A DNA stretch of 64,000 nucleotides, from contig NC_092404.1 in the NCBI RefSeq assembly GCF_009017415.1, positions 248,001 to 312,000 of the forward strand, read 5' to 3'. The translations under genes were made by a program, and so were the position numbers. Below, piece by piece: positions 1 to 14,671 of the stretch. Numbering within the stretch: the stretch's first letter is position 1; every line of letters begins with the position of its first letter. The stretch is from Aspergillus flavus (Eukaryota; Ascomycota; Eurotiomycetes; Eurotiales; Aspergillaceae). Under the pieces are notes generated by a model, which saw only the letters and a program-made list of their open reading frames with translations, searched no databases and was not told the origin of the DNA.

Positions 1-465
1 CAAAATTCGTAGGCCGTGGACTATTTCCGCATATCATCTCCGAGTCTAGGTCTTGTGCTCCGTGCAGCGATTACCATTCTTTCAGTGCCCTAACAGTTTA
101 GTCAGAAGGATAAACCTGCGAGGGTTCTATCCAAGTTGCGGTGATGAGACGCAGCAGAGGAGAGTTAGAACTTGCTTTTCTCAAGGTAGTATACTACCCA
201 GCGTCTTCCCTATTTCTAAGAGTATGGTCTTCATTGAGTAACCTCATTGCAAGGTCTGCGAAAGGGTCGCTATTTCAATCTGAGCCAAAAGAATGAACAG
301 ATTAAAGGAATGTCAAGTGTTTATCAGCTAGAAGCCATTGTATATTCCCGTGAAAGACCTGAGCAAGGAAAAGCAACAATAATACAAAAGAAAGAAGATC
401 TATATCTAAACACAAGTGTATAACATGATGGAAAAAAGCTCAGATCTAGAACTATTCGACCCTTT
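1..465. other. No gene seen; left edge and 3' flank
   Basis: I see no supported gene here. The short open frames lack family motifs and are probably chance. The right part should hold the 3' UTR of the minus-strand hydrolase gene that ends at 466. Confidence 0.5.
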
Positions 466-2424
466 CTATAGCCGACGCAACCGCTTCCTCAATATTCGGG
501 GCTCAGCACTGCTTGCCTGGCCATTTTCAAGCGTAAACACCCACTCGTCAACGCCGATGTTACCAATTCGAGAGCCATCAACATTGAGCCAAGACTGACA
601 GGCAGAGATTACGCCCTTTGATTGTCCAGACGTATCGTAGTCGAACGTACTGCGGAAAAACACCCGCTTGGAGGATTCTCCGGGTACGGTCTCCTCAATA
701 CCAGTGGGATATAGCCTAACGGCTAGCCCTTCGAACCCCGAAAGAGCAGCGAGGGACTGAAGAAAGTCAACGCCGTTACTCACCCATTCAGCTACCTGCA
801 GGCCGGGCTTATAGTGATCTGTTGTGATCGCCACATATGAATCAGTGGTAGAATTAGCTCCCTGTACCTTGTATGTTCCTGCATAAGTCGCGTTGGCCTC
901 TTGTTGGGCGGCCTTGTCAAATGCAGGAGAAAGCCGGTCGATGATCAGGTCTGCTAGGCCCCAAACATTTGTTAGAGGGTTCGTCGGGAGGTCAGCAGCT
1001 GTAATTGAAAAACCAATGTCATACTCCGGAATGAGCGCGATGATATCGGCGTATGCTCCCAGGTTTCCGGATTTACTGTAGACATCGATGACATGGTTAG
1101 GTCGGTTTGGTAACTCATAGCGGAAGATCTCCCAGGGGGCCCCGACGGAGGTTTTGAAGCTGGTGGTGTGGCTCAATGGTTTGAGCCAGTGACGGGTTAA
1201 GGTTGACGAGAGGTTCAGTGCTGAGGATCTAGAAAGGGACTGAAGGATGGAACGACCAATGACGGCAAGATCATGCGCACTCGAGTATGCACCTCCAAAT
1301 CTAGGATCTTGTCAGCTTCTGCCAGTGATACGGATGTAGTGTAGCTTACGCGTCGCCATCACCAAGATCAAAGTCCCACACACTGACCGTCTCATTAACC
1401 GGAATGATACCAACGCTGGCGTTCTTCGGGGCGAGTAAGCTTGTTGAGTTGAGATTGAGAGGCTTGACTATGCTGTTCTGGAACATGGACGGAAAGTCGG
1501 TTCCACTGATGTTTTCCATCGCGTAACGCAAAAGCTGGTAGGCTGCATTGGAGTAGGCGGGTGTGGTACCTGGAGCAAACGTTGGGTCTTCGCTGACCAT
1601 GCCGCTGAGGAATGCTTTCGTACTATATCAGCAAATTGAAAATCATTAAATACTATCACTTTCCCGTACCTTCTCTATCGCACGGATTACCCCCATTTAC
1701 AGCTTCACTCTGACTGCATGTCGGGATATCTTTAGCCGGAACTGCAGGAAGTCCCATGGCCATCATTTGCTCGATGGTGAATTCACCGGCCAGATCCTCA
1801 AACGCATCTATATGGACAATAGTTAGGCTTTCGATAGACAAGTTGCAGTGGTGGGAAGAACATACAATCATGAGGCACACCACTCAGCTGTGCGGCCAAA
1901 TCCCCAATAGTAACCTCCCGCCATTGAACCCGAGAGCTCTGATTACGAGCCATTATATCTAGCTCTGGAATGAAATCTGTAATTGGATGGTTCCAGTGAG
2001 TATATCCGTCATGTGCCAGCAAGGTCAACACCGTAATGAGTTTCGAAATGCTTGCAACCCGATAAACGCTATCGAGTGTCGTGTTTTCTGCTCCAGCACC
2101 CGGTTTTGGACTGTAGGTTGGCGAGGTGTGGATGTACTCGTATATAGAGTCCTCCGTGTGAGAAGAGAAGACTTTGACAGCGAAGGTCGTTGTGTTGAGA
2201 GGCAGTGAGCCGAGATCAGTGATACCAGTAGTCAGGGCTTCTTCGATCGTTTGACTAAGGTTTTTGGAAGCCGACTTGACATCTTGCCTGGAGAGGAGAT
2301 TCCGCGGTGGAGGATATAAGGGAGTTTGGAGTGGACAAGAATCTTCACCACAAACAAGAGTGAATAGGAGGAAGGAAACTAATTGCAAGAGCTGATGAGC
2401 TCGGACTGACCGTAGCAGTAACAT
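466..2424 (-). CDS. Secreted beta-lactamase-fold serine hydrolase
   Basis: Exons complement(466..1300, 1350..1614, 1670..1807, 1866..2424) join in frame to 598 residues. The start gives a hydrophobic N-terminal signal peptide (about residues 1-26), so the protein is probably secreted. The three signatures of the class C beta-lactamase / penicillin-binding-protein fold are visible: SISK (nucleophile Ser near 125, Lys 128), the Tyr-Ser-Asn element in PAYSNAAYQLL, and a KSG element in the C-terminal half (VYSKSGNLGAY). In fungi this fold serves esterases, amidases and acyltransferases, including some in secondary metabolism, rather than antibiotic resistance, so the substrate cannot be read from sequence. 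It is the distal member of a run of six minus-strand genes. Splice joins were chosen from GTATGT/GTACGG/GTAAGC donors and frame. Confidence 0.88.
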
Positions 2425-2881
2425 TGTGACCGTAGTTAAGCACGAACGACTTCTGATTGAGAATCGACATTGCTTCGGGGAACAAGTAAGCTTTTATAGT
2501 GACCTGCCTTCCTTATTACCTCATAGATAGTTTACATATATAGTTACTAGATAGATGCCTTACAAGTCAAGCTCTATCATCGTACAATTCGTACACTCTC
2601 ACTGGTCAGTTCGTTTATTGGCGGAGACCACGTATAGCTTCCTTGCCAACGAACCAGTGCAATCTCATATTGATATGATTGGTTAGTCCGCTTATTCTTG
2701 ACCAAATTAGAAATGATGGGGCTTGGACTAAACTTTGCTCGAATCCTGTGGGACAGATTGTGGCGTAGCACCCCAGATCAAGGCAGGACAATTAAACAGA
2801 AGACAGAATATTAGGCAGATCGATTTCGGAAAGCTTCATTGGAACTCCTTTACTTTGACTTTCCTATGGGCCGGGACCCTA
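2425..2881. other. Intergenic: promoter of the hydrolase gene
   Basis: This holds the upstream region of the minus-strand hydrolase gene and the 3' flank of the regulator gene. A 64-codon minus-strand open frame at 2577-2771 has no recognisable motif. I see no defined regulatory site. Confidence 0.4.
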
Positions 2882-4470
2882 CTATTCGAGAGAGAATGTA
2901 CGTGATTGAACCTCTCCCCCGTCATCCAGAGTATACACCATCTCACCGTACGACTGGTCCTCCGATGATAGCGTGGTAAAGGCGTGGCTCACACGAGAAG
3001 CTTGACCCTTGTCTTTGACAGTCTGTTCTTCAGCCTTAATTGTCTCAATTGCTATTCTTGCGACTAGACTAGAGTCCCACGTCCCTTCGCGATGCGGCCA
3101 AGATTGGAGCGCACGAATCGCTCGCCATCGAACCTCACGTTCACTACACTTAGTTGAGACGAAGAACAACGGCGCGATGACCCCCATATGGAGCAAAATA
3201 CTTGGACGTTCCGTGAAGCTGGCTGTAATCGCCTCGGCCAGTGTGACGATTTTCTCAAATGCCGGTGTATAATAATTAAGGACTTCCTTCGTGCGATCGA
3301 GAAGACATGTCTCCAGAATGATGGACAGAGAGAACTGATGCAGATAGATTATGTCCATGCCCCTTTTCTCTTTACTGCCACAGTGCGCCGATACACTCTT
3401 AGAAAGAGGATCAAATGCGCGGGAAAAGTGCCGCAGCTGAGAACTGAGGTCGAATTGCCGTGTTGAGAGGTATCCATATTTGACACTGATCTCTATCGGC
3501 GATAGGGGTGAGATGGAGGTATGAAACTGAAACACGGCTCCCATCAGACGGTCTAATGCGCTTCGGGCTTCACAAACATGCTGGAATGCCTTCACATCAT
3601 CCTCGTCCGACTCACAACGAGACAAGCCTAATTGCATCGGGAGCACCGGACCTCCCACGCCAAAATACGCTGACTGCATATCCAGATGAGAAAAGGTATC
3701 AACAAGACTCTGTTCTATAGTCGAAGTATGTGTAGGACATGCATCGGACAATCGGTGGCAGCCCGCATTTTTCAGGATTTGCAAGCCATTTCGCAGATGA
3801 GTGAAGGCAAGGTCATAGTATCCGCGGATGAGCTCCGAAAGTACAAATAACATGCAACACACCAGTGTGACCTGCTGTAAATTAGGATCTTGCGACGCAG
3901 AGCGCGCAATCAACAGCGCGTATGCCCTTCCACATTGGTCGATGGCAAACCGCTGCCACGAATTGTCTAAATTTTGGATTGCTAAAGGGTTTCCACGCGC
4001 CTCGTAATCTGCATGAATTGCGGAGAACGCCACGACGGCATGGTAGACTGCTTGATCAACCTGACTCATTTGTAGCACTAGTCTCTGCCACAGGGGTGAG
4101 TCAAAGTATCCGGTGATCGTTGGAAGCGACCGGTGTTGGAAGAACGAAAAGCACAGACGCTCGTCAGATGTGATTTTCCACCGGAAGCCATCGGCAATGT
4201 TCGTAGATCGCACTATAGATCCGACGGTCGATCGCTTACCAGGGAGTCGACGTGGCAGACGCTGTATGTCGTATTCGCACTTCCGGCCCGTTGAGGTACA
4301 GTTGTGACATGACTCCGGGGTTTCATCACATTTGATACGGCGGGCTCTATGTCTCTGTGCATTAGCCAATCGCCAGGGACTGGACTGATCCTCGCTGTAA
4401 CTCACCGGCAGGTGCGACATCCCGTCTTGGATCTGTTAACAAATCTTCGTTTACTCCGTCCTTCTGCCAT
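2882..4470 (-). CDS. Zn2Cys6 fungal transcription factor
   Basis: Exons complement(2882..4346, 4406..4470) give 509 residues. The long open frame alone starts too late and shows only four of the six zinc-binding cysteines. A 65-bp first exon (ATG at 4470) plus a 59-bp GTGAGT...ATAG intron restores the full C-X2-C-X6-C...C-X2-C-X6-C cluster, beginning TGCRTCRARRIKC, at about residues 17-45. The rest matches the general look of the fungal-specific factor domain (Fungal_trans_2-like: long helical segments, no second DNA-binding motif). It is expected to be nuclear and to bind CGG-type half-sites. It lies between a secreted hydrolase and a carboxylesterase gene on the same strand and could regulate them; that is inference. 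Confidence 0.87.
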
Positions 4471-4805
4471 GCTGCCTAGTGCTTCGAATTATCGGTGGAG
4501 AGCAACAATCTTCTCGTCACAAAATGTAGTCTAGGCTTCAATCAAACCAAGTCCCACCAGTTTCCCAATGGGGTTTAAATCTTCGTATTAAATTCAAGAA
4601 CTATTGGCTCATGTCTCAGTGAGTATCCATCGCCGTGGGGGCCGTTGGCAAAGGCCTGTGATGAAAGTTGCCTATATCTGATGCCAAGAATAGATTGCTC
4701 ATCAAGTACCTATGTAATGTTCTCTATGCGATACAAGAAGGCTTTGGTTCCTTATGACTGTTCGCTCAGCTATTTGCCAATTCTGTTACGAATACGCGTA
4801 TGTAC
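4471..4805. other. Intergenic between regulator and carboxylesterase
   Basis: Promoter of the minus-strand Zn2Cys6 gene and 3' flank of the carboxylesterase gene. No defined element seen. Confidence 0.4.
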
Positions 4806-6560
<1,755 letters not shown>

Positions 6561-6993
6561 GGTGAGATTGTTTAGTGGAGATTTACATAGTCATCATCGT
6601 TCTGTAAGTCTTTAAGCTTGAGCAAACAAGCATTAAGTATCCCAGATTGAAATGCGGGGGGCGCGGAGAATCTTTGGGGTTGGGATCCACATTCTAAAGG
6701 ATTTCTCCGATTAGCCTGAATTTAATCTTCTCAAGGCATCTCGGATGTTGTGGATTGCCGAAGCTCTCTGCCGTCGCTGATCACCTCTCTTATGTTGATC
6801 TAATAAAGTTGTGATGACTGTGGCACGGATACGGCTATATTGTCATTATAACCAACAACCTAGTTTATATTGCGCATTGCAGGACGATTGATTCTAATCT
6901 CTTAAGGAGAAGATTGTCTATTAATCCTAGACCCATCCACTTAGACAGGTAGATTGATATGCTAAGTCCCGAAATGACAGATGACCATATAGC
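6561..6993. other. Intergenic: carboxylesterase promoter
   Basis: Upstream region of the carboxylesterase gene and 3' flank of the next regulator gene. Nothing else recognised. Confidence 0.4.
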
Positions 6994-8378
6994 TCAAATC
7001 CAATCAAACTCTGCACCACCAGGTTGTAGCAACCTCGCAGTCTGCGATATCCAATTTTCCTCCTTGTTTTTATCACCATAAGAGGCAGGTATTCGTGAGG
7101 CCAGATCCGAGCTCGCATGCCATAACTCATCGCTATCCGGCATGGCAAACTGCAGGTCAGCCAAAGAAAGAAGTCTCGTGCCATCGACTCGACACCGTCG
7201 GTAGACTTTGTACAAGGCCAGAGCGAAACGTTTCACTTCCTCGATACCAACCCATATGAAAACGTCCGGGACCGAGGCGGAGTTGAATTGCGCGAATATT
7301 GAAGGATAGTAAAACATGTTTCGCTGCAGGCAGCTGCGGATCAGGGGAATCAGAAGCTGAGAGGGTGTTCCAGGTAGGGTATGCGTCAGTCGAAGGTCTG
7401 ATCGGTTCTGATCGCCTTGCAGAAGAGCGAAAATGAGGTGTAACAGTATACCCTGGTAGGTGGCTATTGGCCAGGGATCTGGAGATGCGGGTTGATTCGC
7501 ATGAAGATGTTGTTGATGTTCGCTACGCTGGCTTGATGCATCCCATCGATCCTATCCAGGAGCCCTATGTTAATGAAGAAGAACCTCGGGACAACGGAGA
7601 GCACAGATAAAAGGTAGTAGCGGAGAAGGTTCCGTAGGTAACTAACCCTTTGCTGATAAATAGACCTGGTGAGATGTGCATGTAAATCCATCGCTGAGCG
7701 CTGTCCACCATCAGACACCCACAGTCCTATCATCGTGACCGACTGTAGGAGAAATGCTGGCTCATGATCAGGATCAAACGTAGCTCTGTGAAGGAACGGC
7801 CAGCAGGGATGAAATTCTTCGAAGTAAGCCTGGACATATGGCAGTATTTTAACTGAGCTTTTCTCAATAGATTCAGAACGTTGTATTAAGCTCAGGCCTG
7901 GTGAGGCAGTGTGTCCAATAGGGCTTAGTGGTCTTCCTCTTTGACAGCCCGCAGACAACTGAGTAAAGGAGCACTCAATTCCTCGCTGCAAACAGGCACC
8001 ACAGGCAGCATCCAAGTTTCCATCACACCTTGATCTTCGCGAACGACAGTAACTACACGCTCGGGCTGCACGACCCCGAGGGATTTCCTTGTTTTTGTGG
8101 TGCGTACGCACATGTTGGCGGAGAGTGTCCCTTTTGCCAAGTTAGGATCCTCTTGTGTTTGTGTCTCAAGGATTATTTGTGGTTATGACTAGGAGTCTCG
8201 ACGTAGCATTGGGCTGGCTGGGCGATTGGGATACTCACTTCCGACCAAAAGTTTTATCACAAAACGGACATTTAGGAGACCTTGTTTGAGAATGGCACTT
8301 TGCGTGGCGGATAAGGTGTTCTTTTCGTCGGTAGCTTAATCCACAGTGGCATTGGAACACTGGTTCTAGCGTAGTCAT
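6994..8378 (-). CDS. C2H2 plus Zn2Cys6 transcription factor
   Basis: Exons complement(6994..7551, 7647..8130, 8239..8378) give 393 residues. Two C2H2-type fingers come first (FQCHCGLSYRRKEHLIRHAKCH, then CPFCDKTFGRKDTLRQHVRTHH, the second rebuilt across intron 1), followed directly by a Zn2Cys6 cluster beginning RACSYCRSRRSRC. This tandem of two DNA-binding domains is a known fungal combination, often followed by a fungal-specific domain; WPIATYQGILLHLIFALL in the last exon fits that domain. The protein is short for this architecture, commonly 600 residues or more, so it may be a compact paralogue. Intron 2 (7552-7646) has a weak GTTAGT donor and was chosen by frame and by the MDRWD-like join. 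Confidence 0.85.
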
Positions 8379-8752
8379 TTTAGAATTACTATACGATTTC
8401 CCTCACGAGCAGTAATCCACTATAGAGTAAGGGGTCTGTAAAGATTTCTGTATAATTGTACCGGCTTAAATAGAGTGGCCATGGGGTGGTGCAAGAACAT
8501 AAGTTGCCTGGTGGATCTGGGTTGCCGATGGGATACCGAATGAATAATCACTTTGCTCCACTCTAGTGTCAATTCTATCAATACTCTACCACGCAAAAAA
8601 AAAAAAACAACTTAATTAAAATAGAGGATGCTTTCTTTCCCTTGTTTCATCCTTAGCAGCATGTAAACTTAATGTTGTTTGGTCAATCATATTTTGTGCG
8701 CTTTTAGGAGTACATACTTGTTAGGATAGATATACATGACGGTTAAATAAGA
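8379..8752. other. Intergenic: regulator promoter
   Basis: Contains the upstream region of the C2H2/Zn2Cys6 gene, a run of A near 8596, and the 3' flank of the glycosyltransferase gene. No gene seen. Confidence 0.4.
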
Positions 8753-11700
8753 TCAGCGAGGATTCTTCTGATGCTTCAATCGAACTCCTTTCTCATAAGT
8801 ACTCCATTTATCCAGCACAGCCATCTTCTCCTCCTGCGACGCAGCCTTGGATTCTGCAACGCCCTGCCTAATGCGCGATCTGACGATGTAACCCTCACGG
8901 TTAGTCCCATATGAATGTTCAATGGCTCGATGTACACCATTCAGGGGATAGCCGATCAAGCCCCAGATACCTATGAATCAAGATGGTCAGAGTAAGTAAA
9001 GTCAGAGATTCACGTATAATTCTTACCGGCCTGAGGTTTAAGAATCAAGCCACCCAAACCTTTGCCCACACCTTTTGACAATCCACCAAATCCACCATCT
9101 TTCCAGCCGTGGCTGGGCTGCGTTACGACGCCAGTGATCCCGTCATAGAAACTATATCCAAATTCCTAAGTCAATTAGCATAATGAGCTCTATCCTACCA
9201 CATTTGGATTCTCGCGAAACAATTACCTTTCCAGCGGCAACGAATCCAGACCGAACGCCCGTCACCTCGGGTAGCTCGCGCACAGTCCGGTCATTATAGC
9301 ACCGTGGAACGTTATGTGTGAACTGAGAAAACAACAGCGTCACCCCCATGGGCACTTCAACCACCCAGTTAAGCACCCTGCGACCCAGATAACTCGAGTT
9401 CATCGCTATCCTCTGCAATGGATTCTTTTTGACAACCATCGAGGGCGTACCTTCCTGTGACGAAGAGGTCGATGTGGATAACAAACTAGAGGTTGATTTC
9501 GCATCGTCATTAGTCTGTACACGATCTTTCCGTGAGGTTGCACTCGGGGTTGGGACGGAGGCTGCCGGCGTTATCATGGCTTTACGTGCCTCGCAGGAGG
9601 GTAGGTTATAATTCTCGGCAAAGCGGTCGGCAGCAGGACGCGAGATATTCTGGACTGCGTTGACGGGCATGTCGACAAGCCCGGTGAGGAAATTGCTTAT
9701 GGCACCAGTGAAGGTGTCGGTTCCTGCGCAGCTGTTGTTCATCTCGTAGCGCTTTGCACGGTACCTGTTGACAGCGTTAGCACATGGGGAAGCTCCTGAC
9801 GAGGACGATATTGCATACATCTTGACGTCTTTAGGGTTGAGCTTCTTCTCCTGGACCAGAACGGTAGCCGCAAATGTACTAAGCAATATCTTCGTTCGTC
9901 TAACACGCCAGACAGCCGGACGATCAGGACATAGGGTACATTGGATGCGGCGAAGATCGAGTTGACTATGGAAGCTCTTCAGGCTGTCGCGGGCGCCGTC
10001 CTCCGAGCGCATTTTCTCGCTGAGTTCCTGCGCTTTGTCTATAGTAGTCGTCTTCAAGCAGAAGTGGATAGCATCGGCCAGACGATCAGCAGTGAGCTTT
10101 TTGTAAGGAATGGGCGACGGTCCTGCTCCGTTGAACGCGATTAGGGCACCCCAGAAGGGCTGGTCTCCGAAGAAGGGCACAATAGTAGTCGGTCGGCCTA
10201 GGGCAAGGCCTGCGGCCGTGGTACCCGCGCCTCCGTGGTGGATTACACAGGAAACTCGTTTGAAAAGCCAGTCGTGGGGACAGTTTCCGAGGAAGAAGAC
10301 ATCCGGGCGGTTGATCTTTTCGGCTCCAAGACCACCCCATCCCTTTGAGACCAGTGCTCGTTGGCCGGTCATTTCAACTGCATCAAGAATTATCTTGGTG
10401 AGAGCATCGGGGTCATCAACGACGATAGAGCCAAATCCGATATAGAGTGGTGGGGGGCCACTGTCCAAGAACTCAACCAGCTCGGATGGAGGTACGTAGT
10501 CAGCGTTGGCAGACAGGAAATTGAAGCCCGTTACGTCGATGTGGTCCTGCCAATCATCCGGTTTTGGAAGAAGCGAAGGAGACCTATTCCACTCAGTTGT
10601 TGGTTGTATTCAGGTACAGAGAGAGCATACGAACCACATGTACGTGAAGGGGACACGCAACCGGGGGATCAGACTCGGCGCGCGCATAACATCCAGCTGT
10701 TCCAATCCGAGCTCGAAGCGACGAAACGCATTAATGAGGTCGCCGACACCTTGCCAAATGACCATCTCCATCAGGGCGTAAGATGCGAAATTCGCTACCG
10801 ACGGCTTTGTATCGCGGACCCGGACGTTTGCTAACGGGTGCGAAAACGCTTGCGTAGGGGACCATGGCATTCTAAATCCATCAGCAGCTGAGACTCGGGA
10901 TACCCTTTCCAGTAGGAGACCAACGTAAACATCAAATGTAATGGCACACCCATCTTTTCTGCACAGTGAACATGGGCGAAACTGGGCGGATTCGCAACGA
11001 TAGCATCGGCCACAAATGGCGGCGCAGTGATTGGGTCGTCACTCGTTAAATCGATACCTTCGCCAGCTTCAATACAGGATCTCCAACACCCGCCGAGCAT
11101 GAGTCTAATATCTTTGCGACGTTTGCCAATCGCCCCTTGACGCAGGGTCTCCATCTTTGGGATGAGCTTGTCATTCTTCACCATGAAGGACATCAGCTCA
11201 GCCGGGTCGCCCCCGATATTGAAGAACTCCAAACCATTCTCTTTCACAAAATCCCGGAACACCAGATGTGTTGCCAGTCTAACGCGATGTCCATGCTGTT
11301 TCATTGCTCGACCCAAGGCGATGAATGGTTGCACATCGCCGCGCGATCCTACGACGTGAATCACGACGTTAAGCCGAACTGGAAATTGAGCACCGTCATT
11401 TCTAACCGGCGGTGGGCGATGGGTTGTCTGTCGCTGGAGAGCATCCAACAGGCTAGCTACCTCTGGATCGTCATCGTTAACTGCGATATCCACGCGACCA
11501 TCGTCTGCGACAAGTTAGGCCCAGTCACGTCAGAAAACATAGCTACCAGTAAAATCTATATCACACCTGTGACCTGTGCGTTTGCGTCAAATCCGTCAGT
11601 AATGAGGTGCTCAGGGCTCTTAGACCCTGAAGCAAGAGCTAGTGGAATATTTGGCGCCGCAACGTTCGCCATTTCATCGGTAGGATCTTTCATTGACACC

Positions 11701-11768
11701 ACCTTACACCCCATCTTAATCTTTAATAAAGCTTGGTCTGCGCTGTGGCGAAGATAAGGTTGTCTCAT
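8753..11768 (-). CDS. GT28 UDP-glucosyltransferase, sterol-glucosyltransferase-like
   Basis: Six exons, complement(8753..8970, 9027..9165, 9227..10583, 10635..10871, 10925..11504, 11567..11768), give 910 residues. The N-terminal GT28 nucleotide-sugar domain is clear in VVIHVVGSRGDVQPFIALG (about residues 110-130). The acceptor/UDP-binding half carries PPLYIGFGSI and the signature HHGGAGTTAAGLALGRPT...PFFGDQPFWG. Family members move glucose from UDP-glucose to sterols or other lipids at membranes. After the catalytic part there is a 350-residue tail with a Ser/Thr-rich low-complexity stretch and a Gly-rich block (GFGGLSKGVGKGLGG), as in the long cytoplasmic fungal forms. No PH or GRAM domain was seen. 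The donor at 10634 (GTTCGT) is unusual but gives the conserved YMWSP join. Confidence 0.9.
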
Positions 11769-12312
11769 GACGTAGCAGGCAGACTGGTCCAGACCATTTG
11801 ACAGTTTTGTTCTTCATTGTATAAAATGTAGGAATTCATGGATATCTCGCTTCAATGTCTCGCAGTTAGATATCTGCAGTAGATCGGAAAATCAGCAGGC
11901 CCTCAACATTTGACAACCACGCTTAACAAAGCATTATTTAAGCACAATAATTGAGTGTCAGGCGAACCCCATCTGCAACGTAACAGCAACATTAGGTTTT
12001 GCGCATCAAGAACTCGGGATACCGATCCGTGGGTGCGAACTCCGGAACCAGACCCGACTTCTGCAGATTAGTAATTCTTATATAATGCGCAGAAGCGCTG
12101 GATAATCAGATTATTCTATCATCTGTACAGTATAGACATTGTCGGGATTACGGATCAACAATAAATTGGATCGTCGATGCCGTCCTTGGTATAGACAACG
12201 CAAGTTTCCAGTCCTGGTCATGTTCGTACCCATTGACACCTACAAGTACGTAGCAAAGCAAGTCACGACATAAACATTTAAAGCATACACAAAGATATAT
12301 ATACATGACAGA
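11769..12312. other. Intergenic, no gene seen
   Basis: Upstream region of the glycosyltransferase gene plus 3' flank of the transporter gene. No open frame with coding features. Confidence 0.45.
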
Positions 12313-14671
12313 TCACTGCCTCTCAAGCCCGACTGGGTCATCTGTGCCCCATGATACCCTCCTCGGGCAATCTGCGTCCACCAGCTTGTTCATACTCTCC
12401 TCCATCCTGTTGTACTTCTGGAAACACAAAAAGAAGACGAGAGCCGCGACTAACATAGTGGCACTGAGTGATATATACTCTATCAAGACCTTGGGGTCGA
12501 CAGATGTCGGCGAAAGTGAAATGCCGATGGAGGATCCGAAAGCCCCAGCCAAAAGAAAAAGGGACATGATGATGCTGCGCATGGACTTTGGCGCTTTGGT
12601 GTAAGCGTACTCCATCCCGGATAGCATTGCAAACAACTCGGATATTCCCATCAGGCAGTAAACGGGTATTTGCAAGAGTAGGCTGACCTAGTTAGGGTTG
12701 TTAGAGGCGTATCTCATATCTTAAGATTAGAGAAGCTCACCTTTCGAGCCGGAGGGACTCCTTTGCAACTGTCTGCTGTCGGGTTTCGTTGGCAAGGGGA
12801 GGTCTCGTAGATCACTGGCTACGGTTAGTGAAAAGACGAATCAGTGCGATAGACTCCCTACATACGTTCCTGAAGACCGGCGGCTAATGCCATCGCGCAG
12901 GATGCCAAGAGAAAGCCTGCCGTGATCCGGCTAATAGGTTTGAACTTGATATGAAAGCGATGCAACATTGGATAAATGAAGCGCTCACTGATACCATTGT
13001 TAGCATGGTTAACACAACATTATAAAATAACGAACATACAGCAACGGTACTGTAATGAGGATCGTGATTGGGTTAAGACATCCCACTGCCCATGAGTCAG
13101 CCATCCATACATCACTCTCAGCATTCAGACATACTCATATCGTTCGGTATGCCATGAGTGTTCATCGAGGCACCTTGACTGACAAGATTCGAACTTGCCT
13201 GGCCGTTACAAATCCAATACAAGGGGCTGTTAGAGTTAGCTATCTTCATGGCTCGTATATCAGATGCTAAAGCACATACAAGATCAAACTAAATCACCTA
13301 TGAGCAAGATCTCCATTCACCTCTTTTCATGAAATACTTACAACACACGGCAAGCCACCAGGGCACGTTTAAGTTCGTCCACGAACACATTGTCCCACGG
13401 CACGGGGACACCTCTCTCTTCCATAAATGCAGGCCTGGCTGCCTCGAGATTGCCCCCACTTTTCATCCCAATCCATAATACTCGCATTGCCTTGATGACA
13501 ATTGATCCGTTTGGGGGTCGCACAACTATCGCAGTTAGCAATTGAAGGGGATAATGCAGAGACACCCTTACTATAACGCGCCCGACCAACCAGAAGTGCT
13601 ACTATTGCCAGAGTCCAAAAGCATAACGGCAGCATAAAGGCGGCCCAGAAGTCTACTTTCAGCTCTAACCACTAGATATTTGTCAATGGTAGCCTCATTA
13701 TAATGGGGAGGAGGGAGCTTACAGAGACGGGTACAACTGATAATGCACCAAGGTTGATTATCCTAAGACCACTGTCAGAACGAGGGGAATTTGTACAAGA
13801 CGGCCGGTAACTGACCAGTAATATCGGGCATATACCGCCTGAATCGTAACATTTGGATCTACCAGAACCTGTTCACCATCTGGCAATGTCTTCACTCGCG
13901 CCTCGATATACTGGTATTGCTCTGCAATCAGTGGTGCGACATTGCTCTTAATAGCACCGGTCCTAGAAAGATTCAGTTGTATATTCTACCCTGCTGTCAT
14001 ATCAACCTTACCCCAGTCCAACCAAGGTCAACGCGGCCACGAGTCCGGGGAGACCAGCTCCATGCTCCAGACTGACTGGGAGAGACGTTACAAACAGGAT
14101 CAGCACTCCGCATGCAGATAGCCTATCGAAATTGTCAATATATGGCTTGCGCTGTACGTGAAATAACATACCCAGTTCCCAGAACGATTGTTTTGAATCG
14201 ACCCAGAAGGCTGTCTGCTATGATCGCCATTAGAACAGGGGATAGGTAGCACCACGCAATAAAAATGTAATTGATGCTGGTCGCTACTGTCTGGCCCTAA
14301 TCTGTCGTTAGCGAAATTCGTTTTCATAACTATCAGACGTACCATTCCCAGCGCTCCCGGGTGCAATGAATCATCCCGTGCATTTTGAATATAATTCTCT
14401 GGGATCCATGTCAGTTAGTCAGATAGCGATTGGGTGGGCCTATCATACGTATTGGTGCTGTTATCGACCGATAAGTAAATCTCTCGGCCAGCTCTGCAAC
14501 GGCCACTAGGAATATATCCAGAGAGATGTCATCGGAGACCAGTCGCAGATCCGAGTGCTCCACCCCCGTTGGCTCTACCCACGTCTCAGCCTTAGGATCG
14601 TCGGCTAAAAGCGTTTGCCCTGACGAGGCATGACTTGCTTTCGACAAACTTTCCCAGGACTTGGACTCCAT
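12313..14671 (-). CDS. POT/PTR2-type proton-coupled oligopeptide transporter
   Basis: Thirteen exons, complement(12313..12687, 12741..12814, 12866..12987, 13040..13085, 13135..13226, 13342..13525, 13572..13671, 13723..13762, 13816..13962, 14012..14122, 14172..14296, 14343..14398, 14449..14671), all joining in frame to 564 residues. POT motifs are plain: ELAERFTYRS in the first membrane helix (ExxERF), YARYYWIINLGALS (the FYxxINxGAL signature), VRPPNGSI, and the late block PLYWICNGQASSNLVSQGASM. About 12 transmembrane helices are expected, at the plasma membrane, taking up di- and tripeptides with protons; some family members carry other small solutes. It is the first gene of the left minus-strand run. 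The many small exons explain why only fragments appear as open frames. Intron 8 (13227-13341) is the longest. Confidence 0.9.

Noticed and set aside
9429..10834. Plus-strand open frames overlapping the glycosyltransferase gene
   Set aside because: They are antisense shadows of the GT28 coding exons and carry no motifs.
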